A stretch of DNA of 52,108 nt from Actinomycetes bacterium (GCA_021828475.1 JAJZIY010000018.1:1-52108); one strand, 5' to 3'; positions 15,877-24,841 are shown, counted from the stretch's first letter. Numbers and translations are program-made. Notes: generated by a model not told the origin, from the letters alone.

Positions 15877-16645
15877 CCAGCTAGACCTGGGCCTGGCGGA
15901 GGACTTCGACCGGCGGTACGCTGACCGCCCGTTCGCCCCGCTGGCAATCGTGGTCGCCGCTTACAACGAGGAGCCCAGCGTCGGCGCGGTCGTCAAGGCA
16001 CTGCCCGGGGAGGTGTGCGGCCTTCGGGTGCAGGTCATCGTGGTCAGCGACGGCTCGACGGACCAGACGGCGACGGCGGCCGCTCAGGCGGGCGCGCTGG
16101 TGTGCGACGTGCGTGTCAACCGCGGCCAGGGCGCCGCCCTCCGTCTCGGGTACCACCTGGCCAGGCAGCGGGGCGCCAAGTACATCATGACCACCGACGC
16201 CGACGGTCAGTACCAGGCGGCGGACATGGAACGGGTGGTGGGACCGCTCGTGTCGGGCGAGGCGGACTTCGTGTCGGGGAGCCGCCGGCTCGGCTCGACC
16301 ACCAGCAGGGACTCCGTGCGCAACCTCGGCGTCGTGGTATTTGCCACGCTCATCAGCGTCCTGGTCCGCAGGAGGATAACCGACCCGTCCTGTGGCTTGC
16401 GGGCGATGAGGGCCGAGGTCACAGGCGACGTGCGCCTGGATCAGCCGCAGTACCAGGCTTCCGAGCTGCTGATCAGCACGGCCATGGCCGGCTACCGGGT
16501 GAGAGAGGTCCCCATCGACATGAAGGCTCGCCGTTCAGGCAAGACCAAGAAGGGCGGCAACCTGCTCTACGGCTGGCGGTTTGCCTCGGTCGTGGTGGGC
16601 ACCTGGGCCCGTGAGCGCCGGTCGACGAAGACGAAACGGTTGTAG
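15857..16645 (+). CDS. Family 2 glycosyltransferase (polyprenyl-phosphate sugar synthase-like)
   Basis: A 262-residue GT-A enzyme. TTG 15857 is preferred: it overlaps the epimerase end, follows GGGGG at 15845-15849, and gives a protein that starts shortly before the domain; the 15776 start would read into out-of-frame epimerase sequence. LAIVVAAYNEE, VVSDGSTDQT and the DXD region TTDADGQYQ match DPM1/GtrB-like transferases that move a sugar from a nucleotide to polyprenyl phosphate. DPSCGLRAM and VPIDMKARRSGKTKKG are also typical. There are no C-terminal membrane helices. Its last 79 nt overlap the convergent GtrA gene. Confidence 0.87.
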   Translation: MPAAALDQLDLGLAEDFDRRYADRPFAPLAIVVAAYNEEPSVGAVVKALPGEVCGLRVQVIVVSDGSTDQTATAAAQAGALVCDVRVNRGQGAALRLGYHLARQRGAKYIMTTDADGQYQAADMERVVGPLVSGEADFVSGSRRLGSTTSRDSVRNLGVVVFATLISVLVRRRITDPSCGLRAMRAEVTGDVRLDQPQYQASELLISTAMAGYRVREVPIDMKARRSGKTKKGGNLLYGWRFASVVVGTWARERRSTKTKRL

Positions 16646-17193
16646 GCCAGGTACTTCAGCCCGGTCAGCAGCACGACGGAGAGGACGTAGCTGCCCGTGA
16701 CGAGCACGTCCCTGACCATGTGCATGGCACGTAGGTCCTCGGCCTCGAGAGCCGTGCCCTTGGTTATGGCGGCGGACACCATGAGGCTCACGACAGACAC
16801 GATGACGTAGAGCAGCGTCTCGCGGGTGATGCCGTCGCGACCGCGTCTTTCCCAGGCCCAGCGCCGGTTGAGGATCCAGTTGGGTACGGCCCCGGCGAAG
16901 AAGGCGATCACCGTGGCGGTGATGGCACCTTCGCCCAGAATGCCTATACACAGGTAGAACACGACCGTCGAGCTCACGAAGGCGACCACCGAGCCGGCTC
17001 CGTAGCGCCAGAGCCGCAGGACGCGTGGCGTCCGGAAGCGGCCGAGCCAGTGGCCCTCGACCAGCCAGTGCAGCGGGTGAAGGCCCCCGGTGCGCGAACG
17101 CAGGGGCCCGCTTGCCCCGCCAAGTCGGCCGGTCAGGCCGTCACTAGGATCGTCGAGCGTGCTGACCGGGTCGTACTTCAACCGCTCCAGCAT
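16567..17193 (-). CDS. GtrA-family membrane protein
   Basis: A 208-residue protein with four membrane segments, including GSVVAFVSSTVVFYLCIGIL, TATVIAFFAGAVPNWILNRR and a C-terminal pair ending KYLAYNRFVFV. NWILNRRWAW and YNRFVF are hallmark GtrA residues. GtrA proteins are proposed to flip polyprenyl-phosphate-linked sugars, the product of GT2 enzymes like the neighbour. An N-terminal soluble stretch of about 65 residues precedes the domain. Its 3' end overlaps the GT2 gene tail to tail by 79 nt. Confidence 0.85.
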   Translation of the reverse strand: MLERLKYDPVSTLDDPSDGLTGRLGGASGPLRSRTGGLHPLHWLVEGHWLGRFRTPRVLRLWRYGAGSVVAFVSSTVVFYLCIGILGEGAITATVIAFFAGAVPNWILNRRWAWERRGRDGITRETLLYVIVSVVSLMVSAAITKGTALEAEDLRAMHMVRDVLVTGSYVLSVVLLTGLKYLAYNRFVFVDRRSRAQVPTTTEANRQP

Positions 17194-17288
17194 ATTGTCA
17201 TCAGGCGCCTCGCCCAGGTTTGCCCGTGGCGGCGCGTCGGTGGACGGTAAAGCATTTGGAGTTATACCGGCGAGGCTAGTCGAACACC

Positions 17289-19397
17289 TTGGCTGAAGCT
17301 GTCCGGGTGGCCGCCGGGAGGACCAAGGTCACAGAGGTCGCGCCCCTCCCGCTGACCACCCGGCGCCGCCAGCCCGGGAGGCCGTGGACGTGGCTTGGCT
17401 GGGTGCTCCCTCTCGTCGTGCAGCTCGTGCACGCCGTGGTGGTCGCCCCCCACTACCACGTCGGGTCGTTCGACGACGACGGCAACTACCTGATGATCGC
17501 TCACGTTCTCGCCTCTGGCGGCGGCCTGGGCTCGCGTTTGGCGAGCGGCTCGTTCGTGGCGGCCAACTACCTGCCGGGCTACCCGTTGCTGTTGGTGCCC
17601 GTGGTGTGGGTCTTCGGGGGCAGCCTCCTGGCGCCCCGGGTGCTCTCCGCTGTCTGCGTCGCCGCCCTCTACCCCCTCACCTGGCTGTGGGCAGGCCGCA
17701 CGGGGCTGGCGCCCCAGTTGCGGGCCGCCCTGCTGGCGCTGATGGCGCTCAACGAGGTGCTGGCCACGTACTCGACGATGGTCATGGCCGAGGCGCCCTT
17801 CCTCGTCGCCCTGGTCCTGGGTCTGCTGGCCGTGGACGCCTGGGAGCGCCGCCCTGGATGGCGCCCGGCAGCCGCCAGCATGGCGGTCCTGGCGTATGCG
17901 GTGTGGCTCAAGGAGGCGGGCGCAGGGCTGCTGGTCGGCTTGGGCCTGTACTGGGTGTGGCGGCGGCGATGGGGGAGGCTGCTATGGACGGCGGTGGGCT
18001 CGGCGCTGCTGATCGGTCCCGGAGAGGTGGCCCGCCTCATGTCGGGCGGCACCTTGCTCGGCAACCGCTACACCGGGGAGATAACCAACCCCGGGGGCAG
18101 CTTCCCGGGAGCGCTGCCGTCCGAGGTCGTGGACAACATCTGGTCGTACGTGGGGGGCGTGCTGCGCTCCTCGGTGCTCCCGGCCGGTAACCCGCTGGCC
18201 AGTGGCGGCCCTGTCCACTGGCTCGTCGTAACGGCCGGCGTGTCCGTGCCGCTCCTGTGCGCGCTCGGGGCGGTGGTCCGGTACCGGCGCAGGCCGGCAG
18301 CCGAGACCTGGATGGTCGCGGCCTACTTCATCGAAACTCTCGCTTACCCCTACAACAACCAGCGCCGGGTGATCCTCGTCCTGCCGGTGGTCACGCTCTG
18401 GTACGTCGTTGGCGTGCACGCCGCGTGGTGCTGGGTCTGGCGGGCTGCCTCCCGTGGGGCGCGCCAGGCAACGCGTCGCGGTGTCGTCGCCGTGGCCGGA
18501 GTGGCTGGGGCCCTGGCCGCCACCGTGGGCCCGAGCGTGCCCGGTTTCAGTGCCAACTACCTCTTCGGCGCCCACCTGCAGAGCTCCCGCTTCGTCGGTG
18601 CCCCGGCCATCACCATGCTGTCGGCGCTGGGTAGCGCAGCGTCCGTGGTCGAGACCGACTACCGGGGCAGTGTCGCCTATTTCACCGGGCACCGCACGGC
18701 ATGGTCCGCCTTCACCTCCACGACGGGAGTCGGCCCGACGGCTCCTGAGAACACCGCCAACTGCACGGTGCAGGACGTGGCGCCCCGGCTCAGGGCCGAC
18801 CGGGCAAGCTTCCTGCTGGTCGGGGACCTCAACTTCCCCGGCTATATCGACAACCCTTGCCTGTTGGGCCTGGCGTCGGAGCGGACCACCGCCACCGCCA
18901 TTGGTGCCGTGCGCCTCCTGGCGAGCAACGTCGACCAGGACTCCGTGTTCGAGCTGGTGGGGCCGGCGAGCGCGCAGCCCGGTCTGCTCGACAGGACAAC
19001 GGGCACCAGGCCCACGACGGGTGCGGGCGTGCCGTCGCAGGTGGTACGCCTGCCGGGGAACGGCTCCGGCGACCACGGCTTCGACGCCTACAGCGTGCAG
19101 CCGCGAGGGGGTAGGGCCAGTGCGGTGTGGAGGTTCGCCCGGCCGGGTGTGGTGACGCAACTGAGCCTGGGGCTCGCTTCTGCGACGGCGCCCGTGAGCT
19201 CCACGGAACTGTCGCTCGAAGTGTCGCCCGGTCGGTGGGTCACGGTCGCCGCGGCCCCGGGGGCGGTGGGCCCGGGCGGTGCGGAGCCCTACCTGCTGGC
19301 GCGGCCGGGGCGCAGCGCCCTGGCCGCCCGGGTCAGCGTCTCGACCACGGGACCGGTGACCATCGGCCTGCTGCAGGCCATCGGCCCTCGGGGCTGA
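17289..19397 (+). CDS. Polytopic GT-C-type glycosyltransferase-like membrane protein with periplasmic C-terminal domain
   Basis: A 702-residue protein; TTG 17289 is the earliest start, not firmly supported. The first helix (WTWLGWVLPLVVQLVHAVVV) is followed by an external loop with FDDDGNYLMIAHVLASGGG, whose acidic pair is the usual catalytic position of GT-C/PMT enzymes using lipid-linked sugars. About ten helices lie in residues 35-430 (for example YLPGYPLLLVPVVWVFGG, RRVILVLPVVTLWYVVGV). From about residue 440 the protein is soluble and beta-rich, predicted outside the membrane. It belongs with the preceding GT2/GtrA genes in a presumed surface glycosylation locus. Acceptor unknown. Confidence 0.72.
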   Translation: MAEAVRVAAGRTKVTEVAPLPLTTRRRQPGRPWTWLGWVLPLVVQLVHAVVVAPHYHVGSFDDDGNYLMIAHVLASGGGLGSRLASGSFVAANYLPGYPLLLVPVVWVFGGSLLAPRVLSAVCVAALYPLTWLWAGRTGLAPQLRAALLALMALNEVLATYSTMVMAEAPFLVALVLGLLAVDAWERRPGWRPAAASMAVLAYAVWLKEAGAGLLVGLGLYWVWRRRWGRLLWTAVGSALLIGPGEVARLMSGGTLLGNRYTGEITNPGGSFPGALPSEVVDNIWSYVGGVLRSSVLPAGNPLASGGPVHWLVVTAGVSVPLLCALGAVVRYRRRPAAETWMVAAYFIETLAYPYNNQRRVILVLPVVTLWYVVGVHAAWCWVWRAASRGARQATRRGVVAVAGVAGALAATVGPSVPGFSANYLFGAHLQSSRFVGAPAITMLSALGSAASVVETDYRGSVAYFTGHRTAWSAFTSTTGVGPTAPENTANCTVQDVAPRLRADRASFLLVGDLNFPGYIDNPCLLGLASERTTATAIGAVRLLASNVDQDSVFELVGPASAQPGLLDRTTGTRPTTGAGVPSQVVRLPGNGSGDHGFDAYSVQPRGGRASAVWRFARPGVVTQLSLGLASATAPVSSTELSLEVSPGRWVTVAAAPGAVGPGGAEPYLLARPGRSALAARVSVSTTGPVTIGLLQAIGPRG

Positions 19398-19405
19398 CCG
19401 TGGCC

Positions 19406-19456
19406 GGGCTCGGGATGACCGGGCTCGAGATGACCGGGCTCGAGATGACCGGGCTC
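19406..19456. repeat. 15-bp tandem repeat with hairpin in a convergent intergenic gap
   Basis: Unit GGGCTCGAGATGACC at 19421-19435 and 19436-19450, with a one-base variant (GGGCTCGGGATGACC) at 19406-19420 and a partial fourth copy at 19451-19456. The repeat fills the gap between two converging genes. At the end GGCTC 19452-19456 can pair with GAGCC 19461-19465 over TCAG, possibly acting as a terminator. Confidence 0.85.
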
Positions 19457-20482
19457 TCAGGAGCCGGGTACCACCACCGGCTTGACCGCCAGCGGGTCCC
19501 GCCGACTGGCGTAGAGGGCGTCCTCGACCTGGGCCAGGCCGTAGTGGCCCGTGACCAGTGCGTCCAGGTCGACGTCGCCCGAGGATGCCAGGGCGATGGC
19601 GGTCGGGTAGGTGTTGGCGTACCGGAAGGTGCCTGACAGCTCGATCTCGCGTCTCTGCAGGTAGGAAAGTGGGAGCGGCACCTCCGTGCTCGCCGACATG
19701 CCGACGACAACGGCGCGACCTCCCTCCCTGAGAGCCCGCAGGCCGGCGTGCAGAGCCGGCGTCGCGCCCGAGCACTCGACAAGCACGTCCGCCCCCAAGC
19801 CGGCCAGCGACCGGCCTCCCGCCGAGACGTCCTCGACATGGGTGGCACCCATCCTGCGGGCGAGAGCCAGGCGTGAGGGTTGGGTATCGCTGACCACCAC
19901 CTGCGCCGCCCCGGCCCGACGGGCGACGGCCGCCACGAGCAGCCCTATGGGGCCTGCTCCGGTGACGAGCACCCGGTCGCCGACCGCCAGGTGGGCTTTC
20001 CACGCCGCGTACACGCCCACCGACAAGGGCTCTACGAGCGCGGCGGCGTCGTCCGACATGGTGTCGGGGACGGGGTAGCAGAAGTCCTGGTCGTGGACGA
20101 CGTAGCGGGCGAAGGTGCCGTCGACCGGGGGTGTGGCGAAGAAACGTACGTCGGGGCAGAGGTTGTACTCGCCGCCACGGCATGCCCGGCATCGACGGCA
20201 CGGGACCCCGGGCTCCATGGCCACCCGCTGGCCCGGCCGCAGCTGCGAGACGCCGGGGCCCAGCTCGACGACGACACCGGAGGCCTCGTGGCCCAGCACG
20301 AGAGGCCCGTCGACGGTCAGCTCACCGATCCGTCCCTCCGTGAACCAGTGCACGTCCGAGCCGCACACACCTACCGCCGACACCTCCACGAGGACCTGGC
20401 CCGGCCCAGGCGTCGGCACGGGGCGCTCCTCGATCTCGATCCGGCCGGGTACAACCATGACGGCCACCGGTGCTGTTGTCAC
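19457..20482 (-). CDS. Zinc-dependent medium-chain dehydrogenase (sorbitol/polyol dehydrogenase-like)
   Basis: A 341-residue MDR enzyme. GTG 20482 is chosen over longer frames because it gives the family's usual N-terminus and has TACGGT 7 nt upstream. VGVCGSDVHW (catalytic zinc Cys), LGHEASG, and the structural-zinc set CRRCRACRGGEYNLC are present; VRFFATPPVDGTF is strongly reminiscent of sorbitol (L-iditol) dehydrogenases. The cofactor motif GAGPIGLLVA lies at about residues 170-179. It oxidises an alcohol or polyol with NAD(P). It shares an overlapping divergent promoter with the DUF2510 gene. Confidence 0.9.
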   Translation of the reverse strand: MTTAPVAVMVVPGRIEIEERPVPTPGPGQVLVEVSAVGVCGSDVHWFTEGRIGELTVDGPLVLGHEASGVVVELGPGVSQLRPGQRVAMEPGVPCRRCRACRGGEYNLCPDVRFFATPPVDGTFARYVVHDQDFCYPVPDTMSDDAAALVEPLSVGVYAAWKAHLAVGDRVLVTGAGPIGLLVAAVARRAGAAQVVVSDTQPSRLALARRMGATHVEDVSAGGRSLAGLGADVLVECSGATPALHAGLRALREGGRAVVVGMSASTEVPLPLSYLQRREIELSGTFRYANTYPTAIALASSGDVDLDALVTGHYGLAQVEDALYASRRDPLAVKPVVVPGS

Positions 20483-20488
20483 ACCGCC

Positions 20489-20495
20489 TACCGTA
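20489..20495. promoter_or_regulatory. Overlapping divergent -10 boxes
   Basis: The 7-bp TACCGTA serves both strands: TACCGT on plus (20489-20494), 6 nt before GTG 20501, and TACGGT on minus (20495 to 20490), 7 nt before GTG 20482. The two start codons are separated by only 18 bp. Confidence 0.6.
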
Positions 20496-20500
20496 GTGCC

Positions 20501-22195
20501 GTGGCCAGGCAACGGGAGCCGGGGTGGTACGCCGAGCCGGACGCGCCGGGCCGCTGGCGCTGGTGGGACGGCAAGGCTTGGACGGAGCACTCGGTCAGCC
20601 CCTACGCCCGGCCGGCCCCGGGGGGTGCACGATCCGGCGCCACACCCGGCGGGCCGCCTCCGGGGGGACCACCCCCGGGAGGACCGGGCGCGCAGGGAGT
20701 GCCCGGTGGCCCCCCGGACGGCCAGGGCCCCAGGCCGGCGAACGCAGGCCCAGGCCGCCGGGTGGCGGGAGGCGCCCGTGGCGGCGGCGCGGCTGTGTTC
20801 GCCAAGCGCTGGGTGGCCGTCCTGGCTGCTGCCGCGCTCCTGGTGCTCGTGCTCGTGCTGGTGCTGGGTGGCGGTGGCCCGACGCTGTACTGGCACGGGC
20901 AGCACTTCGTGGGCGGTGACGCCGCCCTCTCCCAGGGCGAGCAGGCGATGAAGCAGGTGGTGGCAGACGACGAGGGAGCCACCACTGCCGGGAGCAGGTG
21001 CTACTTCAGCCTGCCGTTGCGCGGGTCCCACGACGTGTCAGCTTTCCTGCGTTGCGGGCCGGTCCTGCTCCCGTGGTCGCTCCAGGACCGACCCTGGCTG
21101 ACCTTGTCCCTGTCGGCGGCGGCAACCCGGGGCGGGCCACCACGGTTGTCGGTGCAGACGTCGCCGCTGCCATCGGAGACGGTGGCGCTCGACAAGGGCG
21201 AGGTGCTCGTGCGCCCCGGCGGCGGGGGCGCTCCCCAGGGCTCGGGCGGAACGAGGGTCCCCGACGTGCCCCGCCAGCCTTCCGGCTGGACGGGCACTCT
21301 GGCGGCACCGCCGGTGTCCTTGACGCCCGCTCCGGCAGGGTCGCTGGCGGTGGCCTGGGCGCAGTCGTACCGGCTGTTGGCCTATGGGCAGGCGCGATGG
21401 CTCCCCGCCCACCTGAGCCGGAGCGGGCTGAGGGCGGCGGTCATACCCCCTGACAGCGCCTACTCGGTTCCCGGGCGCGCATCTGGCAGTGGCCCGCGAG
21501 CGACCCTGCTGCTGGCGCCGCGCGGTGACGTGTTCGTGATGGCGGAGCTGGCGATCGGCGCCGGCGAGTCGGCAGGCGCCGTGCCGGTGCAGGCCGGCGC
21601 GGGAGAGGTCGCCGCCGACCGGCCTCTGGTGCAGGTCGTGGCCGGGGGCAGGACCTCGACGGTCGAAACGGGGGGCGGGCCTGCATCGCCCGGAGCTGCG
21701 CCGGTGACGACCACAGTCGTGGCGGTGGTCCCGGCCGGGTCGCGACCGGAGCTGGTCGTCACGGACAAGGGCCTGGCGCAGAGCTTCTCGTTGACCAACG
21801 GCCAGCTGGGGCGCGGACCGGGGGTGCTCGCCAGGCCGGGGACCGACGACCCGGTACGCGCAACGGGCCGCCTGGGCGGCACCGAGGTGCACGTGCTCGA
21901 CGCGTCGCTGGTCTGGTTCGCCGGCAGCGACGGGGGTACCGTACCTCCTCGTTACGACCAGGCGTACCTACAGGTGCTCGCCACGACCACTCCGGCCAGC
22001 GCGTCGCTCGACATGTCCGCCTCGGACTTCTCGCTCGAGCTGCCGGGCGGTCGCGTCCTCGGCGCGCAGGGCCTGCCCGTCTACAACCGCCGTGACGTCG
22101 TGGTGGGCTTCGTCGTACCGGCGTCGTTCAGCACGGGCACGGTCGTGGTGTCCTCGGGGCGCGGTTCGTTCAGGGTGCCGGTGCACTTCGACTGA
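20501..22195 (+). CDS. DUF2510 membrane-anchored protein with large extracytoplasmic domain
   Basis: A 564-residue protein. GTG 20501 is chosen because it begins the DUF2510 motif (PGWYAEPDAPGRWRWWDG, then WTEH) and follows TACCGT by 6 nt; longer frames are antisense to the dehydrogenase. After a Pro/Gly-rich segment (repeated GGPPPGGPPPGGPG, residues 45-95) comes one membrane helix (WVAVLAAAALLVLVLVLVLG, about residues 103-122) and then about 440 residues predicted outside. The outer part is beta-rich with few cysteines and I do not recognise it. DUF2510 is a short cytoplasmic domain at the N-terminus of many actinobacterial membrane proteins, of unknown role. Confidence 0.78.
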   Translation: MARQREPGWYAEPDAPGRWRWWDGKAWTEHSVSPYARPAPGGARSGATPGGPPPGGPPPGGPGAQGVPGGPPDGQGPRPANAGPGRRVAGGARGGGAAVFAKRWVAVLAAAALLVLVLVLVLGGGGPTLYWHGQHFVGGDAALSQGEQAMKQVVADDEGATTAGSRCYFSLPLRGSHDVSAFLRCGPVLLPWSLQDRPWLTLSLSAAATRGGPPRLSVQTSPLPSETVALDKGEVLVRPGGGGAPQGSGGTRVPDVPRQPSGWTGTLAAPPVSLTPAPAGSLAVAWAQSYRLLAYGQARWLPAHLSRSGLRAAVIPPDSAYSVPGRASGSGPRATLLLAPRGDVFVMAELAIGAGESAGAVPVQAGAGEVAADRPLVQVVAGGRTSTVETGGGPASPGAAPVTTTVVAVVPAGSRPELVVTDKGLAQSFSLTNGQLGRGPGVLARPGTDDPVRATGRLGGTEVHVLDASLVWFAGSDGGTVPPRYDQAYLQVLATTTPASASLDMSASDFSLELPGGRVLGAQGLPVYNRRDVVVGFVVPASFSTGTVVVSSGRGSFRVPVHFD

Positions 22196-22246
22196 GGGCG
22201 CCCGGAGTGTGCCGCTAATCCCAGCCAGGGAGAGTGCCGCTGCCTC

Positions 22247-22252
22247 TAGGCT
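22247..22252 (+). promoter_or_regulatory. -10 box for leaderless serA
   Basis: TAGGCT followed by TCTCCC and ATG 22259, the same 6-nt spacing. No ribosome site is seen before the ATG. Confidence 0.55.
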
Positions 22253-22258
22253 TCTCCC

Positions 22259-23482
22259 ATGACCCTCGAGCGCCGGCTTCCACAAGATATTCGCGTGCTT
22301 CTGCTGGAAAACATCCACCCGGACGCGTCGGCCCTGCTCTCCAAGGCGGGCTACCAGGTCGAGACGGCCGACAGGGCTCTGGGCGAGGACGAGCTCGTGG
22401 AGCGCCTGGCCACGGTCGACGTGGTCGGCCTGCGCAGCAACACCCACGTGACGGAGCGCGCTTTCGAGGCGGCCCCGCACCTGCTCGCCGTCGGCGCATT
22501 CTGTATCGGCACCAACCAGATCGACCTGGCGGCGGCCAGTCGCCGCGGGGTGGCGGTGTTCAACGCGCCCTTCTCCAACACCCGCAGCGTGGTCGAGCTG
22601 GTCATAAGCGAGATTGTCGCCCTCCAGCGTGGCCTCACGGACAAGTCCCGCATGATGCACGAGGGCAAGTGGGACAAGTCGGCCAAGGGCAGCCACGAGG
22701 TCAGAGGGCGGCGGCTCGGTATCGTCGGCTACGGCAACATCGGTTCGCAGCTGTCCGTGCTGGCCGAGGCCCTCGGCATGTCCGTGTGGTTCTACGACAC
22801 CGAGGACAAGCTGGCGCTGGGCAACGCACGGCGTTGCTCGTCGCTCGAGGAGCTGCTGGAGGCGGTGGACATCGTCACCCTCCACGTCGACGGGCGCCCG
22901 TCCAACAAGGGCCTCTTCGGCGAGGCCGAGCTGGCACGGATGCGCCAGGGCAGCATCTTCCTCAACCTCTCGCGGGGCTTCGTGGTGGACCATGCCGCCC
23001 TGCGGGCGCACATCGAGAGCGGCCACATCGCCGGTGCCGCTGTGGACGTCTTCCCCAAGGAGCCCAAGCGCAAGGGCGAGCCCTTCGTGTCCGAACTGCA
23101 GGGCCTTCCAAACGTCATCCTGACCCCTCACGTCGGCGGCAGCACGGAGGAGGCCCAGCAGGACATCGGCCGTTTCGTCGCTGGCAAGCTCAACGACTAC
23201 CTCTCGTCGGGCTCGACTTCGATGTCCGTAAACCTGCCCAACCTCGTGCTCCCCCCCAACGCCGGGGAGTTCCGGGTGACCCACGTGCATGCGAACGTGC
23301 CCGGGGTCCTGGCCGCTGTCAACAGCCTCTTCGCCACCCATGGCATGAACATCGAGGGCCAGTACCTGGGTACCCGCGGGGACATCGGCTACGTCATCAC
23401 GGACACGCCGACGGACTGCCAGGCCGAGGTGCTCGACGCCCTTGCAGAGATGCCGGCCACCATCCGGCTGAGGGCCCTCTGA
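22259..23482 (+). CDS. serA: D-3-phosphoglycerate dehydrogenase
   Basis: A 407-residue enzyme of the short, E. coli-like type with a C-terminal ACT domain and no intervening ASB domain. The substrate loop GLRSNTHVTE, the NAD motif GIVGYGNIGSQ (about residues 155-165), the catalytic Arg in NLSRGFVVD, and the catalytic His in LTPHVGGSTEEAQ are present. FCIGTNQIDL is typical of this subtype. The ACT domain begins near FRVTHVHANVPGVLAAVN. It catalyses the first step of serine synthesis from 3-phosphoglycerate; the ACT domain suggests serine feedback. Confidence 0.95.
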   Translation: MTLERRLPQDIRVLLLENIHPDASALLSKAGYQVETADRALGEDELVERLATVDVVGLRSNTHVTERAFEAAPHLLAVGAFCIGTNQIDLAAASRRGVAVFNAPFSNTRSVVELVISEIVALQRGLTDKSRMMHEGKWDKSAKGSHEVRGRRLGIVGYGNIGSQLSVLAEALGMSVWFYDTEDKLALGNARRCSSLEELLEAVDIVTLHVDGRPSNKGLFGEAELARMRQGSIFLNLSRGFVVDHAALRAHIESGHIAGAAVDVFPKEPKRKGEPFVSELQGLPNVILTPHVGGSTEEAQQDIGRFVAGKLNDYLSSGSTSMSVNLPNLVLPPNAGEFRVTHVHANVPGVLAAVNSLFATHGMNIEGQYLGTRGDIGYVITDTPTDCQAEVLDALAEMPATIRLRAL

Positions 23483-23543
23483 ACCTGCCCCGAAACGGGC
23501 CGAACCCGCTCAAGTTGCCGCATGGTCGCGCCGATAAGGGGGT

Positions 23544-24788
23544 ATGGGAAGTTCCATGGGTGTAGTTCGAGCCCGGGCCGACCGGTGGGGCCACGCCCTG
23601 TCCAGCGGCGCCCTGGTGGCCGCCGCCCTCCTGCTCAAGCTGGCTCTGCTGGCCGCAACGGCGGTCGTCGGGACGCTGGAGGCCTGGGCGCAGAAGGTCC
23701 AGGCACGCCACGCGAGCGCTTCCCTGGCCGCCGCCCGTAACGCCCGGGCCACGGACAGGTGGCGTGCGATGTTCGAGGCGGCCCCGCTGGGGATGGCCAA
23801 GGTCAGCACCCAGGGCCGCCTGATCGACGTCAACCCGGCGTTGTGCGTCCTGCTGGGGGAGCCCGAGCGGGCCGTGCTGGGCCGGAGGTTGAGCGCCTTC
23901 GTCTACCCCGACGACCTGTCCCGGCTCTCCGGCGGCCAGGACCAGCAGGGTGCGGACGGCCCAGGTGGCAGTGGGGAGGCGTGGCCGGCCGGGCGGGCGG
24001 AGGTCAGGCTCGTCTGCTCCGGCGGCCGGCTGAGGTGGTGCGAGCTGGCCACCTCGGCGGTGCACAGCGTCCCCGGCCGGCCGGGCTACCTCCTGGTCTC
24101 TGTGGTCGACATAACCCGCCACAAGCGTTCCCAGGCCGCCCTCAGGGACCTGGCAACCAGGGATCCTCTCTCGGGCCTCGCCAACCGGAGGTGGTTCGAG
24201 GTCCAACTGGCCCAGCACCTGCGGCTCTGCGCCGACGAGGGCCCCAGGGGCGCCCTGCTCGTGATGGATCTCGACAACTTCAAGATGGTCAACGACAGCC
24301 TCGGCCACCAGGCCGGGGACCGCTTGGTGATCGAGGTGGCCGTGACCCTGCGGCGCCACCTGCGCGACCAGGACGTTGTGGCCCGCCTAGGGGGGGACGA
24401 GTTCGCAGTCGTCCTGCGTGACGGCGACCGCCGAGCGGCCGAGGCGGTGGCTCGCAAACTGGTTCTGGCGGTGCGCGACGAGGTCTGTGGCGCAGTCGCC
24501 GACGGCTCGGCTTCTTTCCCCGCCGTCACCGTGTCCGTCGGGGTGGCGCCGTTCGAACTGTTCGCAGGACGCTACCCAGCCGATGGCCCGGCCGGGACCC
24601 GTGAGGTCGTGAAGGCTGCCGACGCCGCGATGTACACCGTCAAGGGGTCGGGCCGCAACGGGTACGCCGTGGCGGGCACGGCAGACGGGCCCCGCCATGC
24701 CCGCCAGCGCAGCGGCCGGGTGGCGGACCTGTCCTCAGCAGGCCCGGCCCTGGCAGGTCGGGCCACGGCCGGCCCCGCCCAGCGCTGA
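23544..24788 (+). CDS. Membrane-anchored PAS-GGDEF diguanylate cyclase
   Basis: A 414-residue protein; ATG 23544 or 23556. One N-terminal helix (ALVAAALLLKLALLAATAVV, about residues 22-41), then a PAS domain (FEAAPLGMAKVS to VVDITRHKRSQ, about 75-195), then a GGDEF domain with DPLSGLANRRWF and intact RLGGDEF (about residue 281). The inhibitory I-site RDQD lies five residues before GGDEF, so product inhibition is likely. It makes cyclic di-GMP in response to a signal sensed by PAS. The low-complexity tail after residue 385 has no domain. No EAL or PilZ gene is nearby. Confidence 0.92.
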   Translation: MGSSMGVVRARADRWGHALSSGALVAAALLLKLALLAATAVVGTLEAWAQKVQARHASASLAAARNARATDRWRAMFEAAPLGMAKVSTQGRLIDVNPALCVLLGEPERAVLGRRLSAFVYPDDLSRLSGGQDQQGADGPGGSGEAWPAGRAEVRLVCSGGRLRWCELATSAVHSVPGRPGYLLVSVVDITRHKRSQAALRDLATRDPLSGLANRRWFEVQLAQHLRLCADEGPRGALLVMDLDNFKMVNDSLGHQAGDRLVIEVAVTLRRHLRDQDVVARLGGDEFAVVLRDGDRRAAEAVARKLVLAVRDEVCGAVADGSASFPAVTVSVGVAPFELFAGRYPADGPAGTREVVKAADAAMYTVKGSGRNGYAVAGTADGPRHARQRSGRVADLSSAGPALAGRATAGPAQR

Positions 24789-24841
24789 AGCAACCGGCGC
24801 CGGCCGCCCTCCACGTGGCCCCTGGGGCCCGTCGGGGCGGC

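Noticed and set aside
17982-20201. A 739-codon minus-strand ORF opposite the GT-C gene
   Set aside because: Antisense to helices and motifs of the membrane protein and to part of the dehydrogenase in another frame; composition is Arg/Pro/Gly shadow.
24817-24829. GGCCC/GGGCC hairpin after the diguanylate cyclase gene as a terminator
   Set aside because: Only 5 bp with a 3-nt loop and no U tract; such stems are frequent by chance at this GC content.
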